Origin: Roseovarius sp.
GTDB lineage: Bacteria > Pseudomonadota > Alphaproteobacteria > Rhodobacterales > Rhodobacteraceae
Length of the DNA: 64,000 bases
NCBI GenBank assembly: GCA_029212365.1
Contig: JARGOC010000003.1
Location: 124,001-188,000 of the forward strand
Reading direction: 5' to 3'
Shown piece by piece: positions 18,192 through 27,752 of the stretch (position 1 is the stretch's first letter; every line of letters starts with the position of its first letter). The notes under the pieces were generated by a model, which was given only the letters and a program-made list of their open reading frames with translations, searched no databases and was not told where the DNA came from. The position numbers and the translations under genes are program-made.

Positions 18192-20823
18192 CTATGTTGG
18201 CAAACTGAGTGCCACCCGACTTATCGGTTTTGGACCAGTCGCGTTTCACGCCCAGTTTCAACAGCATAGTCGAGGCCACAAATACCGAAGAATATGTGCC
18301 CACAACCACGCCCCAGATCATCGCAAAGACAAAGCCACGGATCACATCACCGCCCAGCACATAAAGCGCAATCAGCGCCAGCAATGTGGTGACCGAGGTC
18401 ATGACGGTGCGGCTCAGCGTTTCGTTGATCGACAGGTTCAATACCGCATTCAGCGGCATTTTTTTGTATTTGCGCAGGTTTTCACGCACCCGGTCAAACA
18501 CCACCACGGTATCGTTCAGTGAATAGCCAACAATGGTCAACAGGGCCGCGATGATCGTAAGATCAAACGGTATCTGTATCAATGAAAACACTCCGATGGT
18601 TAGCACCACGTCATGCACAAGGGCCACCACTGCGCCCACCGCAAACTGCCATTCAAAGCGCAGCCAGATGTAGATCAATACCGCAGCAATGGCCAAGAGG
18701 ACCGCCAGCGCCGCTGTCTGCACCAATTCGGTTGAGACTTTGGGTCCAACGCTATCAACCGAAGTAAACGTCAGATCAGGGATCACCTGTTGCAACGCGG
18801 CCTCTACCTGACGAGTCACATCGGCGGTGACAGCTTCTTGACCTTCTTGGGCCTCAATACGGATCATGGCGACGTTCTTGTCTTCTGGCCAAGTTGGGTC
18901 AAAAACCTCGGTGATCGACACGTCCCCCAGATCCATTGGTTGAATCAATTCCCGATATTGACCAATGTCGATTTCTTGTGTGCTTTGGGTGCGAATAGTT
19001 GTGCCGCCCTTGAAATCAATACCGTAGTTCAGCCCTTGTGCGCCAAAGCTGCCCAAGGCGACCACGATCAACACGGCGGATGCCCCGATCGACATCTTCC
19101 ACTTGTTGAAGAAATCCCACTTGGTTTCCTTTGGCACCAACCGCAGGGCACGGCCCTCAAGCACGGTTTTGGGGCGGCGGCGTTCATACCAGATGACCAC
19201 GATCAGACGGGTCACAAAGATGGCCGTAAAGACCGAGGTAATAATCCCCAGCCCCAGCGTGATGGCAAAGCCACGCACCGGCCCCGAGCCCATGGCATAA
19301 AGGATCACAGCCGTCAGGAAAGTGGTGATGTTGGCGTCGGTGATCGCACTCAGCGCCTTTTCATAGCCCAGCTCAATCGCGCGGGCGGGTCCTTTGGCAG
19401 ATTTGATTTCCTCGCGGATACGCTCAAACACCAGCACATTGGCATCCACCGCCATCCCGATGGTCAACACGATACCGGCAATGCCCGGCAAGGTCAGCGT
19501 CGCGCCGATCATGCTGAGCAGGCCAAAGATCAGCCCGACGTTGATGATCAATGCGATATTGGCAAAAACCCCGAAGGTGCCATAGCTGAGAAACATGAAC
19601 CCCAGCACCAGTGCAAAGGCCACGATACAAGCGATTTTACCCGCCTCAATGCTGTCAGCCCCCAGTTCGGGCCCAACGGTGCGTTCTTCCAGGAAGGTCA
19701 GCTCAGCAGGCAAGGCGCCCGCACGCAGCAACACCGCCAGGTTGGTGCTTTCCTCTATCGTGAATGACCCGGTGATGATGCCAGAGCCGCCGGGGATATG
19801 GCCTTGGATAACGGGCGCACTGATCACTTCGCCGTCCAGAACAATGGCAAAGGGGCTGCCGATATTTTCGGCCGTATAGGCGCCAAATTTGCGCGCGCCC
19901 GACGTGTTAAACCGGAACGACACCGCAGGGCGGCCGTTTTGATCAAAGTCAGGCTGTGCATCCACCAGTTCTTTACCAGTCACAACCGGGGCTTTTTCCA
20001 GGATATAGAACTGCCCCTGTTCGGCGGCATCAACTGAGGGCAACACTTCGTTGCCGGCCCCTGCGCGTTCATCTTTGTTGGTGGTGCGGCTGACCACGGG
20101 CTGAAACGTCAGCTGCGCCGTGGTGCCAATGATGTCTTTCAGTTCAGCGGCTGATCCAACACCGGGCACCTGAATCAAAATTCGGTCCGCCCCTTGGCGT
20201 TGAATGGTCGGCTCGCGGGTGCCGACCTCGTCAATCCGGCGGCGAATGATCTCCAATGACAGGCGCACTGTGCGCTCATCCGTGGCCAGCATTTCGGCCT
20301 CTGACAGCGTCACAACAATTGTGTCACCATCGGTGTTCACCAAGATGTCACTGGCCCCGGCCCCGGTCAGGCTGACCACGGGGCGCGCGATGCCACGCAC
20401 AAGACCGGCGGCATATTCAATTTCTTCCGGCTTTTGCACCAACTGGACACGCAGCTCGGCGGTTTGTGATGGTTGCAGGCGGATCGGACCAATCTGCGCA
20501 CGCTCTTCGCGCAGCAAATCACGGATTTCGGGCCACATGCCCTCAACCCGCGACTGGTACACATCCTCAACCTGCACTTCGGCCAGCAGATGCGCCCCGC
20601 CGCGCAGATCCAGCCCCAGATTGACCAACCCCGAGGGCAACCATGTGGGCCAGGCTGCAAAATCCTCCAACAGGCGCGCATCTTCCGATCCCGCCTCGAT
20701 CAGCGCGGCGGCATCATTGTGCCGCTCCACATTGCCATAAAACCCATTGGGCAAAGCCAGCAGCAGCCCCAGGGCCACAAAGCCCCAGATGACAACGCGC
20801 TTCCACAGATCAATCTGAAGCAT
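18184..20823 (-). CDS. secDF: Protein translocase SecDF, fused SecD and SecF
   Basis: 879 residues in one uninterrupted frame. Residues 1 to about 565 are SecD: the GLDLRGGAHLLAEV motif near 70, a large periplasmic P1 domain, and the GIVLTIGMAVDANVLVFERI helix. From about 570 the SecF half follows (NYGIDFKGGTTIRT, then GYSLNDTVVVFDRVREN), so about 12 membrane segments in all. The complex uses proton flow to pull exported proteins out of SecYEG. In many Proteobacteria the two halves are separate genes. YajC lies 57 bases upstream; the TSUP gene overlaps its end. Confidence 0.95.
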   Translation of the reverse strand: MLQIDLWKRVVIWGFVALGLLLALPNGFYGNVERHNDAAALIEAGSEDARLLEDFAAWPTWLPSGLVNLGLDLRGGAHLLAEVQVEDVYQSRVEGMWPEIRDLLREERAQIGPIRLQPSQTAELRVQLVQKPEEIEYAAGLVRGIARPVVSLTGAGASDILVNTDGDTIVVTLSEAEMLATDERTVRLSLEIIRRRIDEVGTREPTIQRQGADRILIQVPGVGSAAELKDIIGTTAQLTFQPVVSRTTNKDERAGAGNEVLPSVDAAEQGQFYILEKAPVVTGKELVDAQPDFDQNGRPAVSFRFNTSGARKFGAYTAENIGSPFAIVLDGEVISAPVIQGHIPGGSGIITGSFTIEESTNLAVLLRAGALPAELTFLEERTVGPELGADSIEAGKIACIVAFALVLGFMFLSYGTFGVFANIALIINVGLIFGLLSMIGATLTLPGIAGIVLTIGMAVDANVLVFERIREEIKSAKGPARAIELGYEKALSAITDANITTFLTAVILYAMGSGPVRGFAITLGLGIITSVFTAIFVTRLIVVIWYERRRPKTVLEGRALRLVPKETKWDFFNKWKMSIGASAVLIVVALGSFGAQGLNYGIDFKGGTTIRTQSTQEIDIGQYRELIQPMDLGDVSITEVFDPTWPEDKNVAMIRIEAQEGQEAVTADVTRQVEAALQQVIPDLTFTSVDSVGPKVSTELVQTAALAVLLAIAAVLIYIWLRFEWQFAVGAVVALVHDVVLTIGVFSLIQIPFDLTIIAALLTIVGYSLNDTVVVFDRVRENLRKYKKMPLNAVLNLSINETLSRTVMTSVTTLLALIALYVLGGDVIRGFVFAMIWGVVVGTYSSVFVASTMLLKLGVKRDWSKTDKSGGTQFANIDA

Positions 20824-20880
20824 TTTTGTGCCTTTTCAAACGGTTGGTTAGGGGCTGGTCGTATGTTGAGAACCGGCGGT

Positions 20881-21162
20881 TCAGCTCTCGGCAGGTTCGG
20901 TCTTGTTCAACACCTGGGCAATGGTGGATTTCACGACGCGCACTTTAACGCCTTCGCCCAGTTCCACTTCAATCTCGTTGTCATCCTTGACTTTGGAAAC
21001 CTTGCCGATCAGCCCGCCTTGGGTGATCACCTGGTCGCCACGGCGCAGGGCTGCAACCATGGCGGTGTGGTCCTTCATTTTCTTTTGCTGAGGGCGGATC
21101 AGCAGGAACCACATAATGGCGAAAATCAGGATAAGCGGGATAAATTGTCCGAGGGCGTCCAT
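20881..21162 (-). CDS. yajC: Preprotein translocase subunit YajC
   Basis: 93 residues: an N-terminal membrane helix (FIPLILIFAIMWFLLIRPQ), the family motif RPQQKKMKDH and a small cytosolic domain (GDQVITQGGLIGKV). YajC associates with SecDF and YidC. It is the first gene of the long minus-strand series and is divergent from serS, with a 212-base region between them that should hold both promoters. Confidence 0.95.
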   Translation of the reverse strand: MDALGQFIPLILIFAIMWFLLIRPQQKKMKDHTAMVAALRRGDQVITQGGLIGKVSKVKDDNEIEVELGEGVKVRVVKSTIAQVLNKTEPAES

Positions 21163-21374
21163 GGTGATATGTCCTTGTTGGCTGTCGCAGGGACCACCCC
21201 CGGCGAATTCGGTCGGAACCTAAGGTTCAAGGGCGGTATTTGCAAGGTGGGAAACGCCGTATCGGACGGCTTTGCAACAGGCACGCGCATTCTCAATAAT
21301 CGGCTGGTTACACAGTTGTGATACTTGGTAAAGAACCACACGAGACGACTCACCCCTGAGAAAGGACACAACAG

Positions 21375-22667
21375 ATGCATGATATCCGTGCCATCCGCGA
21401 AAATCCCGCCGCATTTGACGCCGCTTTGGCCAAACGTGGGCTGTCAGGTCTGTCGTCTCAGGTCCTGGAACTGGACGAGGCGCGCCGCGCCCGTATCCAC
21501 GCCGCTGAAACAGCGCAGGCTGATCAAAATGCCGCATCCAAGCAAGTGGGCGCTGCCAAGGCCAGCGGTGATGAGGCCGAATTTGAACGGTTGCGCACGC
21601 TGGTTGGTGAAAAGAAAGCCGAAGTTGCCGCCAAACAGGCCGAGGCCAAGGATCTGGACAGCCAGCTCAACGATCTGTTGCTGGGGATCCCCAATCATCC
21701 GTTTGACGAGGTGCCCGAAGGCAGCGACGAGGCTGACAACATTGAAATTCATCGCTGGGGCACGCCACCGACGTTGGATTTCAAACCCAAAGAGCATTTT
21801 GAAATCGACGGTGTGAAACCCGGCATGGATTTTGAAACCGCCGCCAAACTATCGGGCAGCCGCTTTGTGGTTTTGTCCGGCTCCGTGGCGCGTGTGCACC
21901 GCGCCTTGGCCCAATTCATGCTCAACACTCATATTGAGGAAAACGGCCTGACCGAAACCTGGACCCCGGTTCTGGTGCGCGAAGAAATGATGCAAGGCAC
22001 CGGGCAATTGCCCAAGTTCGGCGAAGACAGCTATCAAACCACAAATGGCTGGTGGTTGGTGCCTACGGCCGAAGTGCCGCTGACCAATATCGTCAACGGC
22101 GAAACCCTTGAGGAAAGCGCCCTGCCCCGCCGCTATGTGGCCCATACGCAGTGTTTCCGCTCTGAGGCAGGAAGTGCCGGACGTGACACCGCAGGCATGT
22201 TGCGCCAGCACCAGTTTGAGAAGGTCGAAATGGTGTCGATCACGCATCCCGATCACTCGGTTGCCGAGCTGGACCGCATGACCGCCTGTGCGCAAGGCAT
22301 TCTTGAACGGCTGGGGCTGGCGTATCGCACAGTTATGCTTTGCACTGGTGACATGGGATTTGGCGCGCGCAAAACACATGACATCGAAGTGTGGTTGCCG
22401 GGACAGAACACCTACCGAGAAATCAGTTCCTGCTCGGTGTGCGGAGACTTTCAGGCGCGCCGGATGAATGCGCGCTTCAAGCCAGCAGATGGCGGCAAGC
22501 CGCAGTTCGTGCATACGCTGAATGGCTCAGGCCTGGCGGTGGGGCGTTGCCTGATTGCCGTGCTTGAGAATGGCCAACAAAGCGATGGGTCAGTGATCCT
22601 GCCTGACGTTTTGCACCCCTATCTTCTGGGTCGCACCACGATCTCGGCCGACGGCACACTGGTTTAG
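21375..22667 (+). CDS. serS: Seryl-tRNA synthetase
   Basis: 430 residues. An N-terminal helical arm (about 30-100, charged coiled coil) binds tRNA-Ser. The class II catalytic core follows: motif 2 [20 protein letters not shown] and motif 3 [16 protein letters not shown]. It charges tRNA-Ser with serine in the cytosol. GAAAGGACAC precedes the ATG. Normal length, no irregularity. Confidence 0.98.
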   Translation: MHDIRAIRENPAAFDAALAKRGLSGLSSQVLELDEARRARIHAAETAQADQNAASKQVGAAKASGDEAEFERLRTLVGEKKAEVAAKQAEAKDLDSQLNDLLLGIPNHPFDEVPEGSDEADNIEIHRWGTPPTLDFKPKEHFEIDGVKPGMDFETAAKLSGSRFVVLSGSVARVHRALAQFMLNTHIEENGLTETWTPVLVREEMMQGTGQLPKFGEDSYQTTNGWWLVPTAEVPLTNIVNGETLEESALPRRYVAHTQCFRSEAGSAGRDTAGMLRQHQFEKVEMVSITHPDHSVAELDRMTACAQGILERLGLAYRTVMLCTGDMGFGARKTHDIEVWLPGQNTYREISSCSVCGDFQARRMNARFKPADGGKPQFVHTLNGSGLAVGRCLIAVLENGQQSDGSVILPDVLHPYLLGRTTISADGTLV

Positions 22668-22686
22668 CCCCCTCAAAATCGCGAGA

Positions 22687-22702
22687 CCGGCCATCAGGCC
22701 GG
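22687..22702. terminator. Small hairpin between convergent serS and desaturase genes
   Basis: A perfect 6-bp GC stem (CCGGCC / GGCCGG, arms 22687-22692 and 22697-22702) with an ATCA loop, at the meeting point of two convergent genes. It covers the desaturase stop codon. No T tract follows, so termination by it alone is doubtful. Confidence 0.35.
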
Positions 22703-23677
22703 ATGAGCCGCCCGTGTCGGTGCTGTTTTTGGGTACGGCACCAACCGGGCGCTTTTCTCGTCCCACAGTTTTAGGCGGAAACTAGCCAGCGCCTCGTCCC
22801 AGCGAATTGGCTCATGCGCCTTCAACGCCTCTGGCAACGCCCGCTGACATTGGCGCAGCCGATACGACGGAATGCCCGGATTGAAATGATGCAAATCGTG
22901 ATAAGCGATATTGCCCGTGCCAATATCCCACCACCACCCCAGATTAAGCGAAGACGAGCCCACCAACGTGGCTTTTTGAAAGTCCAGATCAGGTTTGCGG
23001 TCCCAATAGGTCTCCTCAAAATTATGTTGCAGATAAACGAGGAACACCCCGATTATCCCGGCAATGAAGGCACTTGTCGCCAACATAACCAGCCCCACCG
23101 CCCCAAGTACCGCCCACACAAGTGTGACAAATCCCGCCAGCATCGCGTTATGTAAAACCACCCCCGCCATGCCAACACGGCGCGTATTGCGGGGCCAGCG
23201 ATAGGCGATAAAATAGGCGTAAATCCCGCCAAGGCTCAGCATCACCACCGGATTGCGATAGAGCCGATACCAGAGGCGCCGATACACAGGTGCACCCTGC
23301 CATTCACGCAGGGTCATTGTATACACTTCGGTGGTTTCACGGTGATCAAGGTTGCCCAGATAGGCATGGTGCTGGTTGTGATTGAACTGCATCACCCGAA
23401 ACGGCGTCAGCGAAAAGACTGACAACAAATAGCCCGCAGTGTCGTTCAACACTTTGGTGCGAAACAGTGAGGCGTGCCCACAGTCATGCTGCAAAACGTA
23501 CAGCCGCACAGAGGCAAAGGCCATCACCACCACACAAGGCACAACCAGAATCGTGCCCCACGCCCATGTGCCAAACACCAGAGACAGCATGTATACAATA
23601 AGCGTTCCAAACAGGCTGACAGCACCTATTGCATTGCTTTTAATCGCAAATTTCCGCGTAAATTCCTTAATGGTCAT
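22694..23677 (-). CDS. Membrane fatty acid desaturase
   Basis: 327 residues from MTIKEFTRKFAIKSNAIG (AGGGCGAG precedes the ATG); an upstream in-frame start adds 22 unlikely residues. The three histidine boxes of the non-heme di-iron family are present: HDCGH near 80, HNQHH near 117 and HDLHH near 263, set between four or so membrane segments. Such enzymes introduce a double bond into acyl chains of membrane lipids. The position of the double bond cannot be told from the sequence; a carotenoid-modifying role is less likely but possible. Confidence 0.88.
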   Translation of the reverse strand: MTIKEFTRKFAIKSNAIGAVSLFGTLIVYMLSLVFGTWAWGTILVVPCVVVMAFASVRLYVLQHDCGHASLFRTKVLNDTAGYLLSVFSLTPFRVMQFNHNQHHAYLGNLDHRETTEVYTMTLREWQGAPVYRRLWYRLYRNPVVMLSLGGIYAYFIAYRWPRNTRRVGMAGVVLHNAMLAGFVTLVWAVLGAVGLVMLATSAFIAGIIGVFLVYLQHNFEETYWDRKPDLDFQKATLVGSSSLNLGWWWDIGTGNIAYHDLHHFNPGIPSYRLRQCQRALPEALKAHEPIRWDEALASFRLKLWDEKSARLVPYPKTAPTRAAHPA

Positions 23678-23959
23678 ATCAATTCTCGCCCTGATACCTC
23701 TGTGACACCACCACAATAACACACCAATGCACCCCCCAAGCATTTGTGCCTGAGCGCCGGATATGCAAGCAAAACAAACTGGCCTGCCAATTTACGCGGT
23801 GAATTGCTGACAAGACATACCAGCCCCCCTCACCGAGGCCCCAAACCCTTATCGCGGGCGGAAGATTGGCGAAATCGGCACGGATTTATTGGTGGGTCTG
23901 CTTGCTACAGGTCCAGCCTTGCGATGCTTGCACTCTATGTGCACCCCACAGGGCAAAGT

Positions 23960-25423
23960 CTATGCCTTGTGAGGGCCTTTGCCCAAATGCTTGCGCAGGC
24001 GCGAAGGCGTCGATTTTTTGCGGCCCTTGTAGGGGTTCTGGTCGGATTGTGAGCGCATGTGCAACCGAATGGGGGTGCCGGGCATGTCAAAATCTTCCCG
24101 CAATCCGTTGACCAGATACCGCGAATAGCTTGCGGGCATCTTTTCAGTGTTAGAACACATCACCACAAATCCCGGAGGCCGGGTCTTGGCTTGGGTCATA
24201 TAGCGCAGCTTGATGCGTTTGCCGCCCGGTGCGGGGGGCGGATGCGCCTCCAGCATGCCCGCCAGCCAGCGGTTCAGCTGGGCCGTGGTCACGCGTCGGT
24301 TCCAGACGTCATAGGCCTTGGCCACCGCGTCATGCAGCCGCTCAATGCCTTTGCCTGTCTTGGCTGAGACCGTCACCAAAGGTGCGCCGCGCAACTGTGG
24401 CAACAGGCGTTCAAAGGATTCGCGCAGATCGCGCAATTTGGCCTGCTTGTCGTCCTCGATGTCCCATTTGTTGACAGCCACAACCACGGCGCGGCCCTCA
24501 CGCTCGGCCAGGTCGGCAATGCGCAGGTCTTGTTGTTCAAACGGGATCGCCGCATCCAGCAAGACAATGACCACCTCGGCAAATTTGACCGCCCGCAGCC
24601 CGTCGCCTACCGACAGTTTTTCCAGCTTTTCCTGCACCTTGGCCTTTTTGCGCATGCCGGCGGTGTCAAACATCCGCACCGGCAGGCCATCCCAATCCAA
24701 CGTCAGGGATATGGCGTCACGGGTGATTCCGGCCTCGGGGCCGGTCAGCAGGCGCTCTTCGCCCAGAATTTTGTTGATCAGCGTGGATTTACCCGCATTG
24801 GGCCGCCCGACAACGGCAATCTGCATCGGCTTGTCCATCGAGGGCGTGCGCACGCCGTCTTCGTCAATACCGTCCTCATCCAGCGCCACATCAATCAGCG
24901 GCGCATCCTTGGCGGCACGTTCCGCAAATTCATCGGCCAAAGGCATCAGCTGTGAATAGAGATCGTTCAGCCCTTCACCATGCTCGGCCGACAGCCGGAT
25001 AGGCTCGCCCAGCCCAAGGCCATAGGCCTCGATCACACCAGCATCGGCGGCGGCGCCTTCGGATTTGTTGGCGGCCAAAATCACATGCGCCGAGCGTTTG
25101 CGCAGAATATCGGCAAATATCTGATCCGTCGGCGTGACCCCTGCCCGCGCGTCGATCATGAACAGACAGATGTCGGCCATATCCACCGCGCGTTCGGTCA
25201 GTTTGCGCATCCGCCCCTGAAGGCTCTCGTCTGTGGCTTCTTCCAATCCGGCAGTATCAATCACGGTAAAGCGCAGATCGCCCAGCTTTGCCTCGCCTTC
25301 GCGCAAATCACGGGTAACGCCCGGCTGGTTATCCACCAAAGCCAGACGTTTGCCTACAAGGCGATTGAACAAAGTGGACTTGCCCACATTTGGGCGCCCG
25401 ACAATGGCAAGGGTGAAACTCAT
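23960..25423 (-). CDS. der: Ribosome-assembly GTPase Der (EngA)
   Basis: 487 residues with two tandem G domains: first P-loop GRPNVGKST near residue 9, second GRPNAGKST near residue 206, and G4 motifs NKSE and NKWD. A C-terminal KH-like domain follows ([13 protein letters not shown] to the end). Der is essential for 50S ribosome maturation. It follows the bamB gene after 50 bases; the order yfgM-bamB-der is widely conserved. Confidence 0.97.
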   Translation of the reverse strand: MSFTLAIVGRPNVGKSTLFNRLVGKRLALVDNQPGVTRDLREGEAKLGDLRFTVIDTAGLEEATDESLQGRMRKLTERAVDMADICLFMIDARAGVTPTDQIFADILRKRSAHVILAANKSEGAAADAGVIEAYGLGLGEPIRLSAEHGEGLNDLYSQLMPLADEFAERAAKDAPLIDVALDEDGIDEDGVRTPSMDKPMQIAVVGRPNAGKSTLINKILGEERLLTGPEAGITRDAISLTLDWDGLPVRMFDTAGMRKKAKVQEKLEKLSVGDGLRAVKFAEVVIVLLDAAIPFEQQDLRIADLAEREGRAVVVAVNKWDIEDDKQAKLRDLRESFERLLPQLRGAPLVTVSAKTGKGIERLHDAVAKAYDVWNRRVTTAQLNRWLAGMLEAHPPPAPGGKRIKLRYMTQAKTRPPGFVVMCSNTEKMPASYSRYLVNGLREDFDMPGTPIRLHMRSQSDQNPYKGRKKSTPSRLRKHLGKGPHKA

Positions 25424-25473
25424 TAGCTGCGACTCCAGAACCGCTCAGGCGGCTCTGTTACAGCAATCAGCGC

Positions 25474-26820
25474 TCAACGGAAAGCCAGCAATTGGCCTTT
25501 GGTGCTCACCAAGTACATCGCCCCCCCCGCCACAACAGGGTTGGTGGTGGCCCCACCGGGGATTTCAACGGTGCCACGTTCCGCGCCCGAGGCCGGGTCA
25601 TACAGCCGCATCAGCCCATCATTGGACGCCACAATAAGGTTGCCCCCCGCGATGATCGGCCCGTAATGGCCGAAAATCTCGGTCTGTTGACGCGGGCGCT
25701 TTTTGGTAAAGAACGACAGGGTATGGGCCCAGATTCGGGTGCCATCGTCGGCGTTCAGGCGCACCAGTTCGTTGCGGTCCGTGACCATGAACACACTGTC
25801 ACCAGCAGGCCAGATGGTATTGAGCGGGCCATCATTGGCCGTCCAGATACGCGCACCATTGCCCAAGTTCAGCGCCACGGTACGCCCCGCATGGGTGCCC
25901 ACATAGATGCGCTCGCCCACCACCACGGGATCACTGGTGATATCGCCGATGCGCGCGCTGGAATACCCTTTGCGCTGCCCAGCCACCTGGCTGTCCCACA
26001 ATCGCAGCCCGCCCTTGCGGAATGCGCCCTGAACCTCACCCGAGCCAAAGGCGAATACCACATATTTGTCAGTCACCGCAGGGGCGGGGCCGCCTATCAC
26101 GTTCTGAATATCGGGGGTCGCCGACAGGCGCCAATCAATCCGGCCAGTATCCGTATCCAGCGCCCAAGCCACGTCATCACCGGCCACCAGATAGACGATT
26201 CCATCTTTGACAGACGGCTTGCCAGAGCCCGTGGCGCGCAGGTTTTGTTGCCAAATCTCATTGCCGGTTTCAGGATCCAGCGCCGTCATCAGCCCAAATC
26301 CAGACGAGATGAATAATTTGCCATCGCCCACAGCCAGACCACCGCCCGTGGCATCATCCCCTGAATCATTGCTGGGCAACAAATCGCGTGTCCACAACAG
26401 CTGACCGCTGGTTGACACCGCACTCACTCGGGCCTGAGCATCAAGTGTGAACACCCGGCCACCCGCCACAACAGGATCGGCCGTGATGCGGTTCTTGCGC
26501 CCGTCGCCTGCCCCGATGGGTACAGACCATGCCAATTTTGGCGTGCGTGACAATGCGGGGTGCGATGTACGTGTATCCGGGCTGGCAATGCTCTGGCGCC
26601 ATTCAGCATTGTTGCTGGTGGCGGCCAATGACAACGGCTGGCTCTGGTTTTCAGCAGCTGTGTTGTCAACCAATGCGCCCTCATCAGTGAGGACGGCACG
26701 AATATCTTCGCGCGCGCCGGGCAGAACAGGGTCTTCTCTATCGCAGCCGGACAGCACGGCAATAACAGCCAGCCCCAGCAATGCTCCGATTGATTTCAAC
26801 GCTCTTGCCCCCAATTTCAT
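25474..26820 (-). CDS. bamB: Outer-membrane assembly lipoprotein BamB-like (PQQ repeat beta-propeller)
   Basis: 448 residues from the ATG that gives a lipoprotein signal: MKLGARALKSIGALLGLAVI, with lipobox LSGC and the acylated Cys at 26. The remainder consists of beta-propeller repeats (VVAGGRVFTLDAQARVSAVS, LAVGDGKLFISSGFGLMTAL, and similar). BamB supports the Bam machinery that inserts outer-membrane beta-barrels. It lies between the YfgM-like gene and der, as is usual. Confidence 0.9.
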   Translation of the reverse strand: MKLGARALKSIGALLGLAVIAVLSGCDREDPVLPGAREDIRAVLTDEGALVDNTAAENQSQPLSLAATSNNAEWRQSIASPDTRTSHPALSRTPKLAWSVPIGAGDGRKNRITADPVVAGGRVFTLDAQARVSAVSTSGQLLWTRDLLPSNDSGDDATGGGLAVGDGKLFISSGFGLMTALDPETGNEIWQQNLRATGSGKPSVKDGIVYLVAGDDVAWALDTDTGRIDWRLSATPDIQNVIGGPAPAVTDKYVVFAFGSGEVQGAFRKGGLRLWDSQVAGQRKGYSSARIGDITSDPVVVGERIYVGTHAGRTVALNLGNGARIWTANDGPLNTIWPAGDSVFMVTDRNELVRLNADDGTRIWAHTLSFFTKKRPRQQTEIFGHYGPIIAGGNLIVASNDGLMRLYDPASGAERGTVEIPGGATTNPVVAGGAMYLVSTKGQLLAFR

Positions 26821-26858
26821 TCCATCTTGCCGGTGCCCGGCCAAAACTTGTTTCGTTC

Positions 26859-27533
26859 TTATTGCGTTTGTGCGTCGCCAGTTGTACCCGGCAATTCGCC
26901 ACCCAAGGCCACAATCACTTGTGAGGCGCGCCGACGCAAGCCCGCTGTGGCCCCTGCATCCGCGACGATCTGTTGCATTCGCCCTATGGCCGCCTCGGGA
27001 TCACCGGCTTCGACATCCAGATAGGCCAGTTGCTCTTCGGCCAACAGCCGTGTCAATCCGCTGCCCAGCGCCAGACCATCCAGCCGCGAACGGCGATCTT
27101 CGGCGCTCAGCGACGTGCCCGGCAAAGACGCCGCTTTCAACGTGGCGATCTGGCGATAGATCGGCGCGGCTTGGGTATTGTCGGCCAGCGCTATCAAACG
27201 ATTCGAGGCCGCCTCGGGGTCAGTTTCCGCCACTTCGGCGGCGGCCAGCAGATCCACCATCGCCCGCGCTGCGGGATTGGGGGCTTGGATTGTGCTCAGG
27301 GCCTGCGTGCGCGCAGCCTCATCCTCCAGCTGCAAGGCATTCAACACGGAATCGCCCAAAGCCTCAGCTGCGGCGCGGTCTTGCGCCTTGCGCCATTCGT
27401 TCCAGGCGGCCCCACCAACCAGCAACAAGACCGCAAGAATGGCGATCCAGCCATAGCGCTTGAGCAGCAAAAAGAGGCGATCACGGCGCACCTCTTCGGT
27501 CACTTCATCAATGAAACTGTCGGTCTGACTCAA
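26859..27533 (-). CDS. YfgM-like membrane-anchored TPR protein
   Basis: 224 residues: a cytosolic N-terminus (DSFIDEVTEEVRRDRLF), one membrane helix (GWIAILAVLLLVGGAAWNEW, about 28-47), then an Ala-rich helical domain of the tetratricopeptide type. In E. coli, YfgM binds the Sec translocon and periplasmic chaperones. It is the first gene of the yfgM-bamB-der series and is divergent from the RND efflux genes. Confidence 0.85.
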   Translation of the reverse strand: MSQTDSFIDEVTEEVRRDRLFLLLKRYGWIAILAVLLLVGGAAWNEWRKAQDRAAAEALGDSVLNALQLEDEAARTQALSTIQAPNPAARAMVDLLAAAEVAETDPEAASNRLIALADNTQAAPIYRQIATLKAASLPGTSLSAEDRRSRLDGLALGSGLTRLLAEEQLAYLDVEAGDPEAAIGRMQQIVADAGATAGLRRRASQVIVALGGELPGTTGDAQTQ

Positions 27534-27752
27534 AGCGCGTCCTCACTGGCATAAATTGGCTGTTTCGCCCCTCTTACCGCGAAGCCTTGCCCCTGCCAAG
27601 AGCCAGCCGGTGTTGTGCGAATGGTTCAGCTTGCCGCCGGCGGTTGAAACGGGTAATTTGAACACGTCAGTACAGAGCATTCTTCACGACCAACTATTGA
27701 GACAAAGCCACTCATCCTGTTGGCGGTAGCTTGTGATCCCAAAGGTGTACCA

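Noticed and set aside
18790..19767. 325-codon plus-strand frame opposite secDF
   Set aside because: Antisense to a conserved gene; His/Asp/Gln-rich shadow.
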